From an uncultured Methylophaga sp. (lineage in GTDB: Bacteria; Pseudomonadota; Gammaproteobacteria; Nitrosococcales; Methylophagaceae), in NCBI GenBank assembly GCA_913055695.1, contig CAJXKF010000005.1, forward strand, positions 62,001 to 126,000: a DNA stretch of 64,000 bases, written 5' to 3'. Below are positions 17,510 through 25,399 of this stretch, one piece after another. Positions within the stretch are counted from its first letter, which is position 1. Each line of letters opens with the position of its first letter. A program made the translations under genes and the position numbers. Under the pieces are notes generated by a model, which saw only the letters and a program-made list of their open reading frames with translations, was not told where the DNA came from and searched no databases.

Positions 17510-19401
17510 GACACCAGCTCCTTGTCAGCAGGCCACATCCACCAGGCCGTGAGAATAAATCCGAGCAGCGTTAGCAGCGCAGCTGCCCAGCCCAGTTGCC
17601 AGATAAGAGACAGACACAACGCAAAAATAACCAGCGACAGGCACAGTGGCAGTACGGATTCAGAAGGGAAACGCACCGTCTGGCCATCGGCCGCTTCAAC
17701 ACTGCTGGTTGCCAGTGATTGCTTTCCCTCCAACAGCAGGCGGATATTCTCAGGATCGGCGGTATGATCATGTTCATCCCACAGTGGATGCCGGCTGGCG
17801 ACAGTGGGAATGCGAACAAAATTGAACTCCGGTGGCGGCGAGCTGGTAGACCACTCAAGGGTATCAGCGCCCCAGGGATTGTCACCAGCAATCTCGCCTC
17901 TGCGCCAGCTATAGATAACATTAAGCAGGCCCAGCAGTACGCCCAGCGCAAAGATAAACGCCCCGCCTGAGGTAATCAGGTTCAACAGCGTCCAGCCACT
18001 GTCGGCACTATAGGTGAAGACCCTGCGCGGCATGCCCAGAATGCCGGTGATATGCATGGTGAAAAAAGCCAGCATCATGCCGATGAACATGAACCAGAAA
18101 TTCCATTTGCCCAGGGTCTCGTTCATCATCCGTCCGGACATTTTCGGCATCCAGTAGTACAGCCCGGCAAAAACCGGGAATACATTCGCCCCGACCAGAA
18201 CAAAATGAATATGGGCCACCACAAAATAGGTATCATGCAGCTGCCAGTCGTAGGGGATCACCGCTGTCATCACCCCGCTGAGTCCGCCTATCACCAGAAG
18301 CACAATAAAGCCCACACAGAACATCATCGGCGTGCGCAATACCGGTCTGCCGGTGAACATCGTGGCAAGCCAGGCAAATACCTGCAGTATCGTGAACATC
18401 GAAATCGCCATACTGGCAGCGCTGAAAAATCCGGTCGTGATCTCGGCAAGGCCGGTGGCGAACATGTGATGCATCCAGACACCAAAGCCGACCAGACCGG
18501 TTAACACTGTCGCCAGCGCTACCCAGACATAACCCACAATCGGACGACGGCAGAAAACCGGCAGGATCATTGACACCATGCCGGTGGCAGGCAGAAATAT
18601 GATATAGACCCAGGGATGGCCGAATAACCAGAACAGCTGCTGCCACAGCATCGGCTCGCCACCGAGGGCGATATCGTAGAAATGCGTGCCGACCAAGCGG
18701 TCCAGCTCAAGAAATACCAATGCCGCAGTCAGAGCCGGTAAAGACAGCACAATGACAAAACTTATTGTCGAGGTACTCCATAAAAACAGCGGTAAACGGT
18801 TAACCGACATGCCCGGCGCCCGCAGGCGGAATATCGTCGCGATAAAGTTGATCGCCCCGGCGGTAGTGGAAACAGTGAGAAAAATCAGGGCAAAAGCAAA
18901 AAAATCGATGTTTTTGGTGGGGGAATATTCTTCTGAAGTCAATGGTACATAGGAAAACCAGCCGCCATCCGGGGCAATGCCCAGCATCGGAGCGACATAA
19001 AGCAGAATCCCCGACAGCAGAAAGGTCCAGTAGCTGAAAGCATTGAGGCGGGGAAATGCCATATCACGTGCACCGATAAACAAAGGCACCAGGTAATTGG
19101 CAAAGCCGGACAAAACCGGTGCCGCATACCAGAAAATCATCGTGGTGCCGTGCATGGTCATCAGCTGGTTGTAGGCCTGGGGTGAGAGCAGCCCCACATC
19201 GGGACCACCCAACTGAATGCGCATAATCAGGGCTTCAATGCCACCCAGCAACAAAAACAGGAAAGCAGTGACCAGATAAGATTTGCCAATCTTTTTATGG
19301 TCGGTGCTTGAGATCCAGCCTCTGATACCGCCTGGTTCTGACCAGATTGACTCCAGACGGTCTTTGGCCTGCTGTTCATCTATTGAGAGAGTGTCATGCA
19401 T
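17506..19401 (-). CDS. ctaD: Cytochrome c oxidase subunit I, proton-channel residues altered
   Basis: 631 residues: twelve core helices plus about two extra C-terminal helices after a cytoplasmic stretch (PEFNFVRIPTVASRHPLWDE), as in caa3-type enzymes. All metal ligands are visible: MTMHGTTM (heme a), GHPWVY (CuB His and cross-linked Tyr), MHHMF (CuB), and AHIHF (heme a3 and a). The D-channel entry Asp is in ARDMAFPRLN. Two canonical residues are changed: the Glu of GHPEVY is Trp (codon 18610-18612) and the Lys of PTGIK is Gln in FTILQV (codon 18382-18384). It should still reduce oxygen, but proton pumping may differ. First gene of the nine-gene overlapping set. RBS AAAAGGG lies before the ATG. 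Confidence 0.93.
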   Translation of the reverse strand: MHDTLSIDEQQAKDRLESIWSEPGGIRGWISSTDHKKIGKSYLVTAFLFLLLGGIEALIMRIQLGGPDVGLLSPQAYNQLMTMHGTTMIFWYAAPVLSGFANYLVPLFIGARDMAFPRLNAFSYWTFLLSGILLYVAPMLGIAPDGGWFSYVPLTSEEYSPTKNIDFFAFALIFLTVSTTAGAINFIATIFRLRAPGMSVNRLPLFLWSTSTISFVIVLSLPALTAALVFLELDRLVGTHFYDIALGGEPMLWQQLFWLFGHPWVYIIFLPATGMVSMILPVFCRRPIVGYVWVALATVLTGLVGFGVWMHHMFATGLAEITTGFFSAASMAISMFTILQVFAWLATMFTGRPVLRTPMMFCVGFIVLLVIGGLSGVMTAVIPYDWQLHDTYFVVAHIHFVLVGANVFPVFAGLYYWMPKMSGRMMNETLGKWNFWFMFIGMMLAFFTMHITGILGMPRRVFTYSADSGWTLLNLITSGGAFIFALGVLLGLLNVIYSWRRGEIAGDNPWGADTLEWSTSSPPPEFNFVRIPTVASRHPLWDEHDHTADPENIRLLLEGKQSLATSSVEAADGQTVRFPSESVLPLCLSLVIFALCLSLIWQLGWAAALLTLLGFILTAWWMWPADKELVS

Positions 19402-19787
19402 GTTTATGCCCTTTTGCCCGCTTTGGCGGTTTTCTGGTCATAAGTTGCTGACGCTGTGACTGCGTCCGGGAAGCAACGGGATCAACGAACAATGTCGGTG
19501 TTGCGTGACAACTTCACCGTAAAAGGCGATTCAAGTAAGAGTCAACCCCCAATACTCAGGGTTTTCAACAGAATCTGTCTGAATCTGAGTCCTTTTTGCA
19601 GGAATGCTTTTATATCAGCAACTGGCATGCCTATTAAAACAGCGTCATTTTTGACTGCATAAACAGCCGGCCTTAAAAGCAGTCTCATTTTGACTGTAAA
19701 AAAAACGGATGCAGTGTGACCTTGACTGGCAATCAGATTGATTTCTGCGCAGATTGAGGCAAGTATTCGCTCAGACCGAGGACCCTG
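19402..19787. other. Intergenic region between the oxidase operon and the acyP promoter
   Basis: This should hold the minus-strand promoter of the oxidase operon, but I cannot place clear -35 and -10 boxes. A small hairpin, CCGC-CAAA-GCGG on the minus strand, sits about 15 bases before the ctaD ATG, next to its ribosome-binding site. A 68-residue open frame at 19456-19662 has no good start site and no recognisable family. Nothing else is apparent. Confidence 0.35.
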
Positions 19788-19815
19788 TTGCAGAGATGGC
19801 TCGGCGCAGTATAGT
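19788..19815 (+). promoter_or_regulatory. Candidate promoter of acyP leader
   Basis: TTGCAG (19788-19793), a 16-base spacer and TATAGT (19810-19815). It would start a transcript near 19822, just upstream of the folded leader at 19833-19905. Confidence 0.4.
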
Positions 19816-19832
19816 GATAATTCATTTTTAAA

Positions 19833-19905
19833 CTGCCAAGCGCTCGGGTAGGGGAAACCCTTTCTAATTAATCCGGATAGTCGCAGCTCGACGATATGCT
19901 GGCAG
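19833..19905 (+). promoter_or_regulatory. Structured 5' leader of acyP, possible riboswitch or cis-RNA
   Basis: A closing stem CTGCCA (19833-19838) with TGGCAG (19900-19905) encloses a hairpin GGG-TAGGGGAAA-CCC and a second hairpin GTCG-CAGCT-CGAC. The structure ends 23 bases before the acyP ATG. I compared it by eye with c-di-GMP, cobalamin, TPP, guanidine and yybP-ykoY consensus patterns and matched none. Confidence 0.35.
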
Positions 19906-19928
19906 CCAAAGCTTTCAAAGGTGTAAAG

Positions 19929-20210
19929 ATGTCAACGGCAATAAAACGCTACCACCTGATTATCAGCGGCCGCGTTCAGGGTGTCAGCTACCGTGTGTCA
20001 GCCTGGGAAAAGGCACGGCAACTGGGCCTGAGCGGCTGGGTCAGCAACCTTCGTGATGGCCGTGTAGAGATGATTATTGAAGGTGAGCAGGAACAGCTCG
20101 ATCAAATGACTGAATGGGCAGCTGAGGGCCCCCGTTTTGCCAAAGTCAGTCATATTGACCTCACTGAGGAAACTGCAGCGGCTGACTTTGCTGATTTTCA
20201 AATCCGTTAG
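19929..20210 (+). CDS. acyP: Acylphosphatase
   Basis: 93 residues starting at MSTAIKRYH; the in-frame ATG at 19896 would begin inside the leader structure and lacks a ribosome-binding site, while AAAGGTG precedes 19929. The signature GRVQGVSYR carries the catalytic Arg and GWVSNLRDG the catalytic Asn. It hydrolyses acyl phosphates such as acetyl phosphate or carbamoyl phosphate in the cytoplasm. The biological role in bacteria is not settled. It stands alone behind its own promoter and leader. Confidence 0.95.
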   Translation: MSTAIKRYHLIISGRVQGVSYRVSAWEKARQLGLSGWVSNLRDGRVEMIIEGEQEQLDQMTEWAAEGPRFAKVSHIDLTEETAAADFADFQIR

Positions 20211-20444
20211 CTTCAGTAAAGTCGCTGCGTCACGGCCGCGCTTTATTATTCTGACTCATCTCTGTTAGACCTTCTTCCTTAAGCTCCATTTGCTGCGGGC
20301 GGGAGCCCATCAAACCTGATCCATCCGTTTCGGCTTTATTCTATCTTCAAGCTGATGATGAAAAAGGCAATTCCCCGCGGTTTGCTAAACAACAGACAAA
20401 GGCTATGATGTCCCGATACTGCATCACTATTAAAAGGACAGATC

Positions 20445-20873
20445 ATGGCTCGGCATTTTGATTCACGAGGCTTCATGTGGCGTTTTATCTTTGCGCTGGT
20501 GCTGGTCTATGCCACCTATAACCCTACAGGCATAAGCTACTATCATTGGCTTAAAAGCGGTCTTGGCGAGGGTGAACTTCTGACCCCGGCTTTTGCGCTC
20601 ATTTCTATAGTGCTACTGATCGGCTGGACCGTATATCTTCGTGCCACCTTCCGCTCTCTCGGTGGTTTCGGCCTGCTGCTGGCAATTGCTTTCTTTGCCA
20701 TCATCATCTGGTGGCTGGTCGACCTCGGCCTGCTTGGTATTCAGAATGTCTCCGTGCTCAGCTATATCGTGATGCTGTTACTGGCTGCGGTGCTGGCGGT
20801 TGGCATGAGCTGGTCACATATCCGCCGTCGCCTGTCCGGCCAGGCGGATATGGATGATGTGGATGAAAACTAG
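20445..20873 (+). CDS. DUF6524-like four-helix membrane protein
   Basis: 142 residues with four predicted membrane helices and an acidic cytoplasmic tail (GQADMDDVDEN). The N-terminal pattern FMWRFIFALVLVYATYNPTGISYYHW matches a conserved family of small bacterial membrane proteins, which I recall as DUF6524. Function unknown. AAAAGGAC precedes the ATG. The next gene, a transporter, starts 15 bases after its stop, so the two are probably co-transcribed. Confidence 0.75.
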   Translation: MARHFDSRGFMWRFIFALVLVYATYNPTGISYYHWLKSGLGEGELLTPAFALISIVLLIGWTVYLRATFRSLGGFGLLLAIAFFAIIIWWLVDLGLLGIQNVSVLSYIVMLLLAAVLAVGMSWSHIRRRLSGQADMDDVDEN

Positions 20874-20888
20874 CCAGCCCGCCGGTTG

Positions 20889-22211
20889 ATGAGCGCGCCA
20901 CAGAAGACTGAGTCACTCGGCGAGAGTGCGGCTAGAACAGCATATGATCTGTTAACAGCTGAGGATGATGGCCGCGTCTGTCGTGATATTCCGGAGCAGC
21001 TGTGTGATGAACAGCCCCGTAATTTCACTACCCATGTTCTGTCACTGTCACTGACTAAAACAGCCGATGCGCTGCTCAACCCCAAACTGATTCTGAGCTG
21101 GATCCTGACCACGCTCGGTGCTAGCTCGTTTGTCGGTCTGCTGGTGCCGATAAGAGAAGCCGGCGCCCTGTTGCCGCAATTATTCATTGCCGGCAGAATT
21201 CGCAACCTGCCACTGCGGAAATATGCCTGGGCACTGGGCAGTGGGCTGCAGGGCATCTGTGCTGCTGCTATGGCATTGGCGACCGTGTCGCTAGAAGGGG
21301 CAGCCCTTGGATGGACCATTATCAGCCTGCTGATCCTGCTTGCCTTATCCAGGAGCATCTGCTCGGTATCTTACAAGGATGTGCTGGGAAAAACGGTGGG
21401 CAAAACCCGTCGGGGAACGGCGACCGGTTCTGCAGCCACTGTTGCCGCGGCCATGACTATCGGCTACGCGGCGCTGATTGCCTCTGGCCTGTTCGACAAA
21501 ATCAGCATTGTGATTACCGGCCTGTTTCTCGCTGCTTTATTCTGGCTGACGGCAGGTATTCTGTTCACTAGTCTGAGAGAAACTGCAGGTGCAACCGAGG
21601 GCGGAGCCAACCCGGTAAAAGTCGCCAGGGAGAACCTGCGTTATCTTGTCGATGACCGCGAACTGAGGCTGTTCATCATTACCCGCTCGCTACTGGTTTC
21701 AACGGCGCTTGCGCCGCCTTTTATGCTGGCTTTGAAAGCGGAATCGATGCAGAACAACATCAGTGGTCTGGGCTGGCTGTTACTGGCATCGTCGATTGCC
21801 AGCCTGCTCAGCAGCTACATCTGGGGTCGCCTGTCAGACCGTTCCAGCCGCAAAGTATTATTGCTTTCCGGACTGGGTGGCGGTGTCTCCCTGACACTGA
21901 CGGTAATTGCGGCACAGCTCAACTGGTTGAGTTTGACCTGGCTTTTACCCGTTTTATTATTTAGTCTGATGATTGCCTATGGTGGTGTGCGGCTGGGACG
22001 ATCGGTGCATCTGGTTGATATTGCCGATCAGGATAAAAGAGCCATTTACACCGCGCTGTCCAATACCATCATTGGCATTATTCTGTTGCTGACCAGCCTG
22101 TTCAGCATCGTTGCCAGCCTTTATGGTGAAGCGGTTGTGCTGGCAGTTTTTGCGTTGATGAGCTATGCCTCAATGGCTTCTGCTTATCTCATGCGAGAAG
22201 CACAGGCATAA
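20889..22211 (+). CDS. MFS-type transporter
   Basis: 440 residues from the ATG; a TTG three bases earlier is also possible. A hydrophilic N-terminal stretch of about 45 residues is followed by about twelve membrane helices in two halves, with an intracellular loop after helix six and the typical basic loop RLSDRSSRKVLLL at the start of the second half. This is a major facilitator superfamily layout. The substrate cannot be inferred. The first half has motifs (LVPIREAGALLPQLFIAGRI) that I have seen in uncharacterised proteobacterial MFS proteins. It is followed by DoxX after 47 bases. Confidence 0.85.
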   Translation: MSAPQKTESLGESAARTAYDLLTAEDDGRVCRDIPEQLCDEQPRNFTTHVLSLSLTKTADALLNPKLILSWILTTLGASSFVGLLVPIREAGALLPQLFIAGRIRNLPLRKYAWALGSGLQGICAAAMALATVSLEGAALGWTIISLLILLALSRSICSVSYKDVLGKTVGKTRRGTATGSAATVAAAMTIGYAALIASGLFDKISIVITGLFLAALFWLTAGILFTSLRETAGATEGGANPVKVARENLRYLVDDRELRLFIITRSLLVSTALAPPFMLALKAESMQNNISGLGWLLLASSIASLLSSYIWGRLSDRSSRKVLLLSGLGGGVSLTLTVIAAQLNWLSLTWLLPVLLFSLMIAYGGVRLGRSVHLVDIADQDKRAIYTALSNTIIGIILLLTSLFSIVASLYGEAVVLAVFALMSYASMASAYLMREAQA

Positions 22212-22258
22212 CAATCAAAACCAATAACAAGACCCAACACACGTACAAGGAGACAACA

Positions 22259-22666
22259 ATGGATAACTTTCTCACTGCCTGGAGACCGCGCGTTCTCAGT
22301 CTGGTCCGCATTATTTCGGCGTTTCTGTTTATGGCCCACGGTACTCAGAAAATGTTCGGCTTTCCGGCTGAACAGCGCTACCCGTTCGAGCTGTTCACAC
22401 TCTCCGGCGCGGCCGGTGTGCTGGAAGTCGTTGGCGGCTTCCTGCTTCTGATTGGCCTGTTCACCCGCCCAGTCGCATTTATTCTGTCCGGTCAGATGGC
22501 AGTCGCCTATTTTCTGGTTCATGCCCCACAGGGTTTCTGGCCACTGAACAATGGCGGTGAGCTGGCAACGATGTTCAGTTTTGTGTTCCTGTACTTTGTG
22601 TTTGCAGGTGGTGGTTCATGGAGTGTCGACTGCCTGTGTAAACATAAACGCAAGCACGCTCTCTAA
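22259..22666 (+). CDS. DoxX family membrane protein
   Basis: 135 residues with four membrane helices. The opening RIISAFLFMAHGTQKMFGFP and the FTRPVAFILSGQMAVAYFLVHAP segment are typical of the DoxX family. DoxX proteins are small quinone-linked membrane proteins of mixed or unknown role, some tied to thiosulfate oxidation or oxidative stress. AAGGAGA lies before the ATG. A strong inverted repeat without a T-run follows the gene. Confidence 0.88.
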   Translation: MDNFLTAWRPRVLSLVRIISAFLFMAHGTQKMFGFPAEQRYPFELFTLSGAAGVLEVVGGFLLLIGLFTRPVAFILSGQMAVAYFLVHAPQGFWPLNNGGELATMFSFVFLYFVFAGGGSWSVDCLCKHKRKHAL

Positions 22667-22673
22667 GGCTAAA

Positions 22674-22708
22674 GGCTGCGGTCAGTCTAATCAGACCTGA
22701 CCGCAGCC
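22674..22708. repeat. Inverted repeat after the DoxX gene
   Basis: A perfect 12-base stem, GGCTGCGGTCAG (22674-22685) with CTGACCGCAGCC (22697-22708); TCT and AGA extend it inside, with one unpaired C. No T-run follows on either strand, so it is not a standard intrinsic terminator. It may stabilise the 3' end or be part of a rho-dependent stop. Confidence 0.7.
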
Positions 22709-22735
22709 GATAAGCTCTAAAAGCATTAATTCTGA

Positions 22736-23068
22736 ATGGAAATACTCCATGTTTCTTTGCTGTTTGTTCTCACCGCAGTGGCAGAAATCATCGGCTGTTA
22801 TTTGCCGTATTTATGGCTGAGACAGGGCTACTCTGCCTGGCTGCTGCTTCCCGCTGCCATCAGCCTTGCGCTGTTTGCCTGGCTGTTAACCCTGCATCCG
22901 CAGGCTGCCGGCCGGGTTTATGCCGCCTATGGCGGTGTCTATGTCAGCGTGGCTTTGATCTGGTTATGGGCGGTTGACGGTATCCGTCCCAGTATCACCG
23001 ACTGGCTGGGCGTTACAGTGGTGCTGGCTGGTATGCTGATTATCATGCTGGGTCCCAGACATTTATAG
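22736..23068 (+). CDS. UPF0060 (YnfA-like) membrane protein
   Basis: 110 residues with four membrane helices, the small multidrug resistance-like fold. Family marks include [16 protein letters not shown], the [11 protein letters not shown] motif and the [18 protein letters not shown] segment. E. coli YnfA has been linked to drug efflux; the substrate of this one is unknown. No clear ribosome-binding site precedes the ATG. Confidence 0.9.
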   Translation: MEILHVSLLFVLTAVAEIIGCYLPYLWLRQGYSAWLLLPAAISLALFAWLLTLHPQAAGRVYAAYGGVYVSVALIWLWAVDGIRPSITDWLGVTVVLAGMLIIMLGPRHL

Positions 23069-23151
23069 CCGGAAAAATAAATTTTGCATGCCTAGCGCAA
23101 TATTTACCGGTTTGAGATAGCATCGTCAGAAACTCATCTCAGGAGCGTTTC

Positions 23152-23382
23152 ATGTTCAGTTCAACGATGCCGTTGTTATCCCGCAGCTCTGCCGCTTTGA
23201 TTGGCCTGGTTCTGTTGTGTAGCCTTACCAGCGGCTGTGCCACCCGGATGCTGATGTCTTCTGATCGTTATGAAAAGCCGGATAACAAAACTATGGAATT
23301 CCGCTCCAGTGATGAAATCTCCCGCAGCTGGTATCCAGATCAAAATCTTGAGCAAGCTTACCTCGCTGCGCTCAGAACATGA
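23152..23382 (+). CDS. Small lipoprotein, function unknown
   Basis: 76 residues; CAGGAGCG precedes the ATG. A signal peptide leads to the lipobox LTSGCATRML, so the mature protein of about 45 residues would be lipid-anchored. The rest is charged and contains RSSDEISRSWYPDQN. No family recognised. It belongs to a run of small envelope genes on the plus strand. Confidence 0.7.
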   Translation: MFSSTMPLLSRSSAALIGLVLLCSLTSGCATRMLMSSDRYEKPDNKTMEFRSSDEISRSWYPDQNLEQAYLAALRT

Positions 23383-23487
23383 GCAACAGCTAGCATTCAC
23401 TTTAATCGATTGCTTCACAGTTCTTCACATGAATTTGTCGATTGAACATGTTACTGTCGAAATATAGTTATATAAAAGGAGTTGAAG

Positions 23488-23631
23488 ATGACGAAAAAAC
23501 TGATGATGCTACCAGTCTTGCTGGTTCTGCTGTCTCTGGCTGGTTGTCATGGTCATCTCCATCATAAGCATCCGCCAGGTCATGATCCTGATGGTCCGGG
23601 AAACAGTGAAAATGCACCCGGCCATCAATAG
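23488..23631 (+). CDS. His-rich 47-residue lipoprotein
   Basis: A short gene with an excellent ribosome-binding site (AAAAGGAG, 23475-23482). The product has a signal peptide with lipobox SLAGC at residues 16-20, then a mature part of only 28 residues holding seven His, several in HGHLHHKH, plus Gly, Pro and Asp. It looks like a periplasmic metal-binding peptide (nickel, zinc or copper), by composition only. No family recognised. Confidence 0.65.
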   Translation: MTKKLMMLPVLLVLLSLAGCHGHLHHKHPPGHDPDGPGNSENAPGHQ

Positions 23632-23707
23632 CCTCTCACAGCTGCCATGATCAGTGATTGACGGCGCATGCTATGTTCATCAATAAACGCATTAGAGGAA
23701 TGAGATC

Positions 23708-23929
23708 ATGACTCTGGCACGTATCCTCGGCATTTTGCTGATTGTGGCGGGCACTGCCGGCCTGATTTATGGTGACTTCAGCTTCACTAAAGAAACCCAT
23801 CAGGCAGAATTGGGCCCACTGGAACTGGAACTGCAGGAAAAAGAAACCGTGCAGGTCCCGCCCTGGGCAGGTGCCGGTGCGATTGGCATCGGTGTGGTTC
23901 TGCTACTGGTTGGCGGTCGCCGTCGCTAG
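23708..23929 (+). CDS. Small two-helix membrane protein
   Basis: 73 residues: a helix at about 4-22 (ILGILLIVAGTAGLIYG), a polar middle with GPLELELQEKETVQVPPW, and a second helix with a basic end (LLLVGGRRR). Such proteins occur in stress-related clusters in Proteobacteria, but I know of no function. GAGGAATGAG precedes the ATG. The next gene starts 12 bases after its stop. Confidence 0.7.
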   Translation: MTLARILGILLIVAGTAGLIYGDFSFTKETHQAELGPLELELQEKETVQVPPWAGAGAIGIGVVLLLVGGRRR

Positions 23930-23941
23930 CGGAGATAAAAG

Positions 23942-24181
23942 ATGGACATCGTCAGTTTGACCGCACTGTTTGGCTGGATGACTGTGCTCAACTTCGCGCT
24001 GTTGATTATCAGCACACTGATGCTGACGCTGTTCAGGACACCGATCATCCGTATTCATAGCCGGCTAAGCGGACTTGAAGAAACAGCGCTGAAACCGGTT
24101 TATCTGTATTTTCTTGGCTTTTATAAAGTCCTGATCATTGTGTTTAATCTGGTCCCCTATCTGGCCCTGAAACTCCTCTGA
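23942..24181 (+). CDS. DUF6868-like small membrane protein
   Basis: 79 residues with two membrane helices (about 9-30 and 55-76). The pattern FGWMTVLNFALLIISTLMLT followed by HSRLSGLEE and YLYFLGFYKVLIIVFNLVPY matches a widespread small family, which I recall as DUF6868. Function unknown. Probably co-transcribed with the preceding small membrane protein. Confidence 0.72.
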   Translation: MDIVSLTALFGWMTVLNFALLIISTLMLTLFRTPIIRIHSRLSGLEETALKPVYLYFLGFYKVLIIVFNLVPYLALKLL

Positions 24182-24275
24182 GCGGTCATGAGGGCACAGG
24201 CTCTGAACTCTGAACCTCACTCAGTTCACCCGTTTATACCGCTATGCTATTCAAGCAACTTGAGGAGGATGCGCT

Positions 24276-24638
24276 ATGCTGCGTTATCAATTCCATAAAG
24301 ATACCGGACTGCTACATCTTCAGCCGGAAGGGCGGTTGAGTCAGGCTGATTTTGAAGGCCTCTCAGCTCTCGTCGATCCTTATATCGAACAACATGGCGC
24401 GCTTGCCGGCATAATTATCGAGAGTAAAAAATTCCCCGGATGGCAGGATCTCAAGGCTGCGCTGGAGCATGTACGCTTTATTCACGACCATCATCAGCAA
24501 ATCAAAAAAATAGCCCTGGTCACCGACTCCCTGCTTGGCGATTTTGCTGAAGATATCGCTTCGCATTTTGTCGCCGCTGAAATCCGTCATTTCCCCGCCC
24601 ACCACGCTTTACTCGCGCATGACTGGATCCTGGAATAA
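24276..24638 (+). CDS. SpoIIAA-like (STAS-type) protein
   Basis: 120 residues; TTGAGGAGG precedes the ATG. It fits the SpoIIAA-like family: a beta-alpha fold with EGRLSQADFEGLSALVDPYI, then IIIESKKFPGW and the segment KIALVTDSLLGDFAEDIA. Members are soluble, often stress-linked, and can bind lipids or act in signalling; the partner is unknown. Confidence 0.8.
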   Translation: MLRYQFHKDTGLLHLQPEGRLSQADFEGLSALVDPYIEQHGALAGIIIESKKFPGWQDLKAALEHVRFIHDHHQQIKKIALVTDSLLGDFAEDIASHFVAAEIRHFPAHHALLAHDWILE

Positions 24639-24891
24639 TATTCATTAGATGGCGATATCAGCCTATCTTTTTTGCTGCTAAACCATTGACGGGATTAGCT
24701 TTCAAGCAAAACAAGGGATTTGTTTCTGAGTCCAGAAAAGACATTTTTTCGGACTTTAGTACAACTCATTCCGAAATTTTGCTGATAGTATCGCCAATCC
24801 ACAAACGGATCTCTGCTTCTTAAACAACTCTGTGAGCATGTTTAAAAAACAGTCATTCAATGTGGGTGTTGTTATTTAATGAGGAACACCA

Positions 24892-25287
24892 ATGGAACAC
24901 CAAGTCAAAAAATCGGTGAGCCGCACGCTCGCTATGGCACAGGATTTTGGTCTACTTGTCGTCGCACTGGCCACGCTGGTCGCTATTGGGATTGAAATCA
25001 AGATTATGGTGGATAACCGCTTTGTCTCGCTGACAGATCTATTACTGCTTTTTATCTACCTTGAAGTCATTACCATGGTCGCGGTTTATTACGAATCCGG
25101 TGAACTGCCGATCAAAATACCACTTTATATCGCTATCGTGGCCCTGGCGCGGTATCTGATTCTGGATATGAAAAATATCGATACCTGGCGGATCCTCGGT
25201 ATTGCTTCAGCAATTTTGCTGATTGGCGGCGCTATTATCGTCATTCATTATTGCAAAACGCTGATGCCGGACAAGGTTAAAAGCTAA
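24892..25287 (+). CDS. PsiE-like (phosphate-starvation-inducible) membrane protein
   Basis: 131 residues, four membrane helices. The DLLLLFIYLEVITMVAVYYESGELPI segment and the RYLILDMKN motif are typical of the PsiE family. Function unknown beyond phosphate-starvation induction in E. coli. AGGAACACC precedes the ATG, and an intrinsic terminator follows 25 bases after the stop. The 253 bases before it hold no gene that I can support. Confidence 0.85.
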   Translation: MEHQVKKSVSRTLAMAQDFGLLVVALATLVAIGIEIKIMVDNRFVSLTDLLLLFIYLEVITMVAVYYESGELPIKIPLYIAIVALARYLILDMKNIDTWRILGIASAILLIGGAIIVIHYCKTLMPDKVKS

Positions 25288-25312
25288 TCATTACGCGATG
25301 AGCGGCTTTTAT

Positions 25313-25342
25313 GGCGGCGGTAGCAATACCGCCGCCTTTTTT
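25313..25342 (+). terminator. Intrinsic terminator after the psiE-like gene
   Basis: A perfect 10-base stem (GGCGGCGGTA, 25313-25322, with 25327-25336), loop GCAA, then six Ts. It separates the PsiE-like gene from the ModE/mod group and rules out the far-upstream start of the regulator. Confidence 0.92.
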
Positions 25343-25350
25343 ATGTTTTG

Positions 25351-25374
25351 CGTTATGCATGTCCGTGCATTACG
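25351..25374. promoter_or_regulatory. ModE-like operator before the regulator gene
   Basis: A 24-base imperfect palindrome with half-sites CGTTATGCA and TGCATTACG (9 of 12 positions symmetric). It resembles the E. coli ModE box (CGTTATAT...ATATAACG). It shares CGTTATGC-N6-GTGCAT with the second site at 25758. It lies 26 bases before the regulator start, consistent with autoregulation. Confidence 0.55.
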
Positions 25375-25399
25375 ATTAAAGCATTCGAAACCGGATGAA

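Noticed and set aside
19456..19662. 68-codon plus-strand frame upstream of acyP
   Set aside because: No ribosome-binding site, no recognisable product, and it lies where the oxidase operon promoter should be.
19833..19905. acyP leader as a known c-di-GMP, cobalamin or TPP riboswitch
   Set aside because: The conserved core sequences of those classes are missing; only the fold is suggestive, so it is kept as an unnamed structure.
25298..25399. Upstream start for the ModE-type regulator
   Set aside because: The extra codons run through an intrinsic terminator and through the operator-like palindrome, and add no family sequence.
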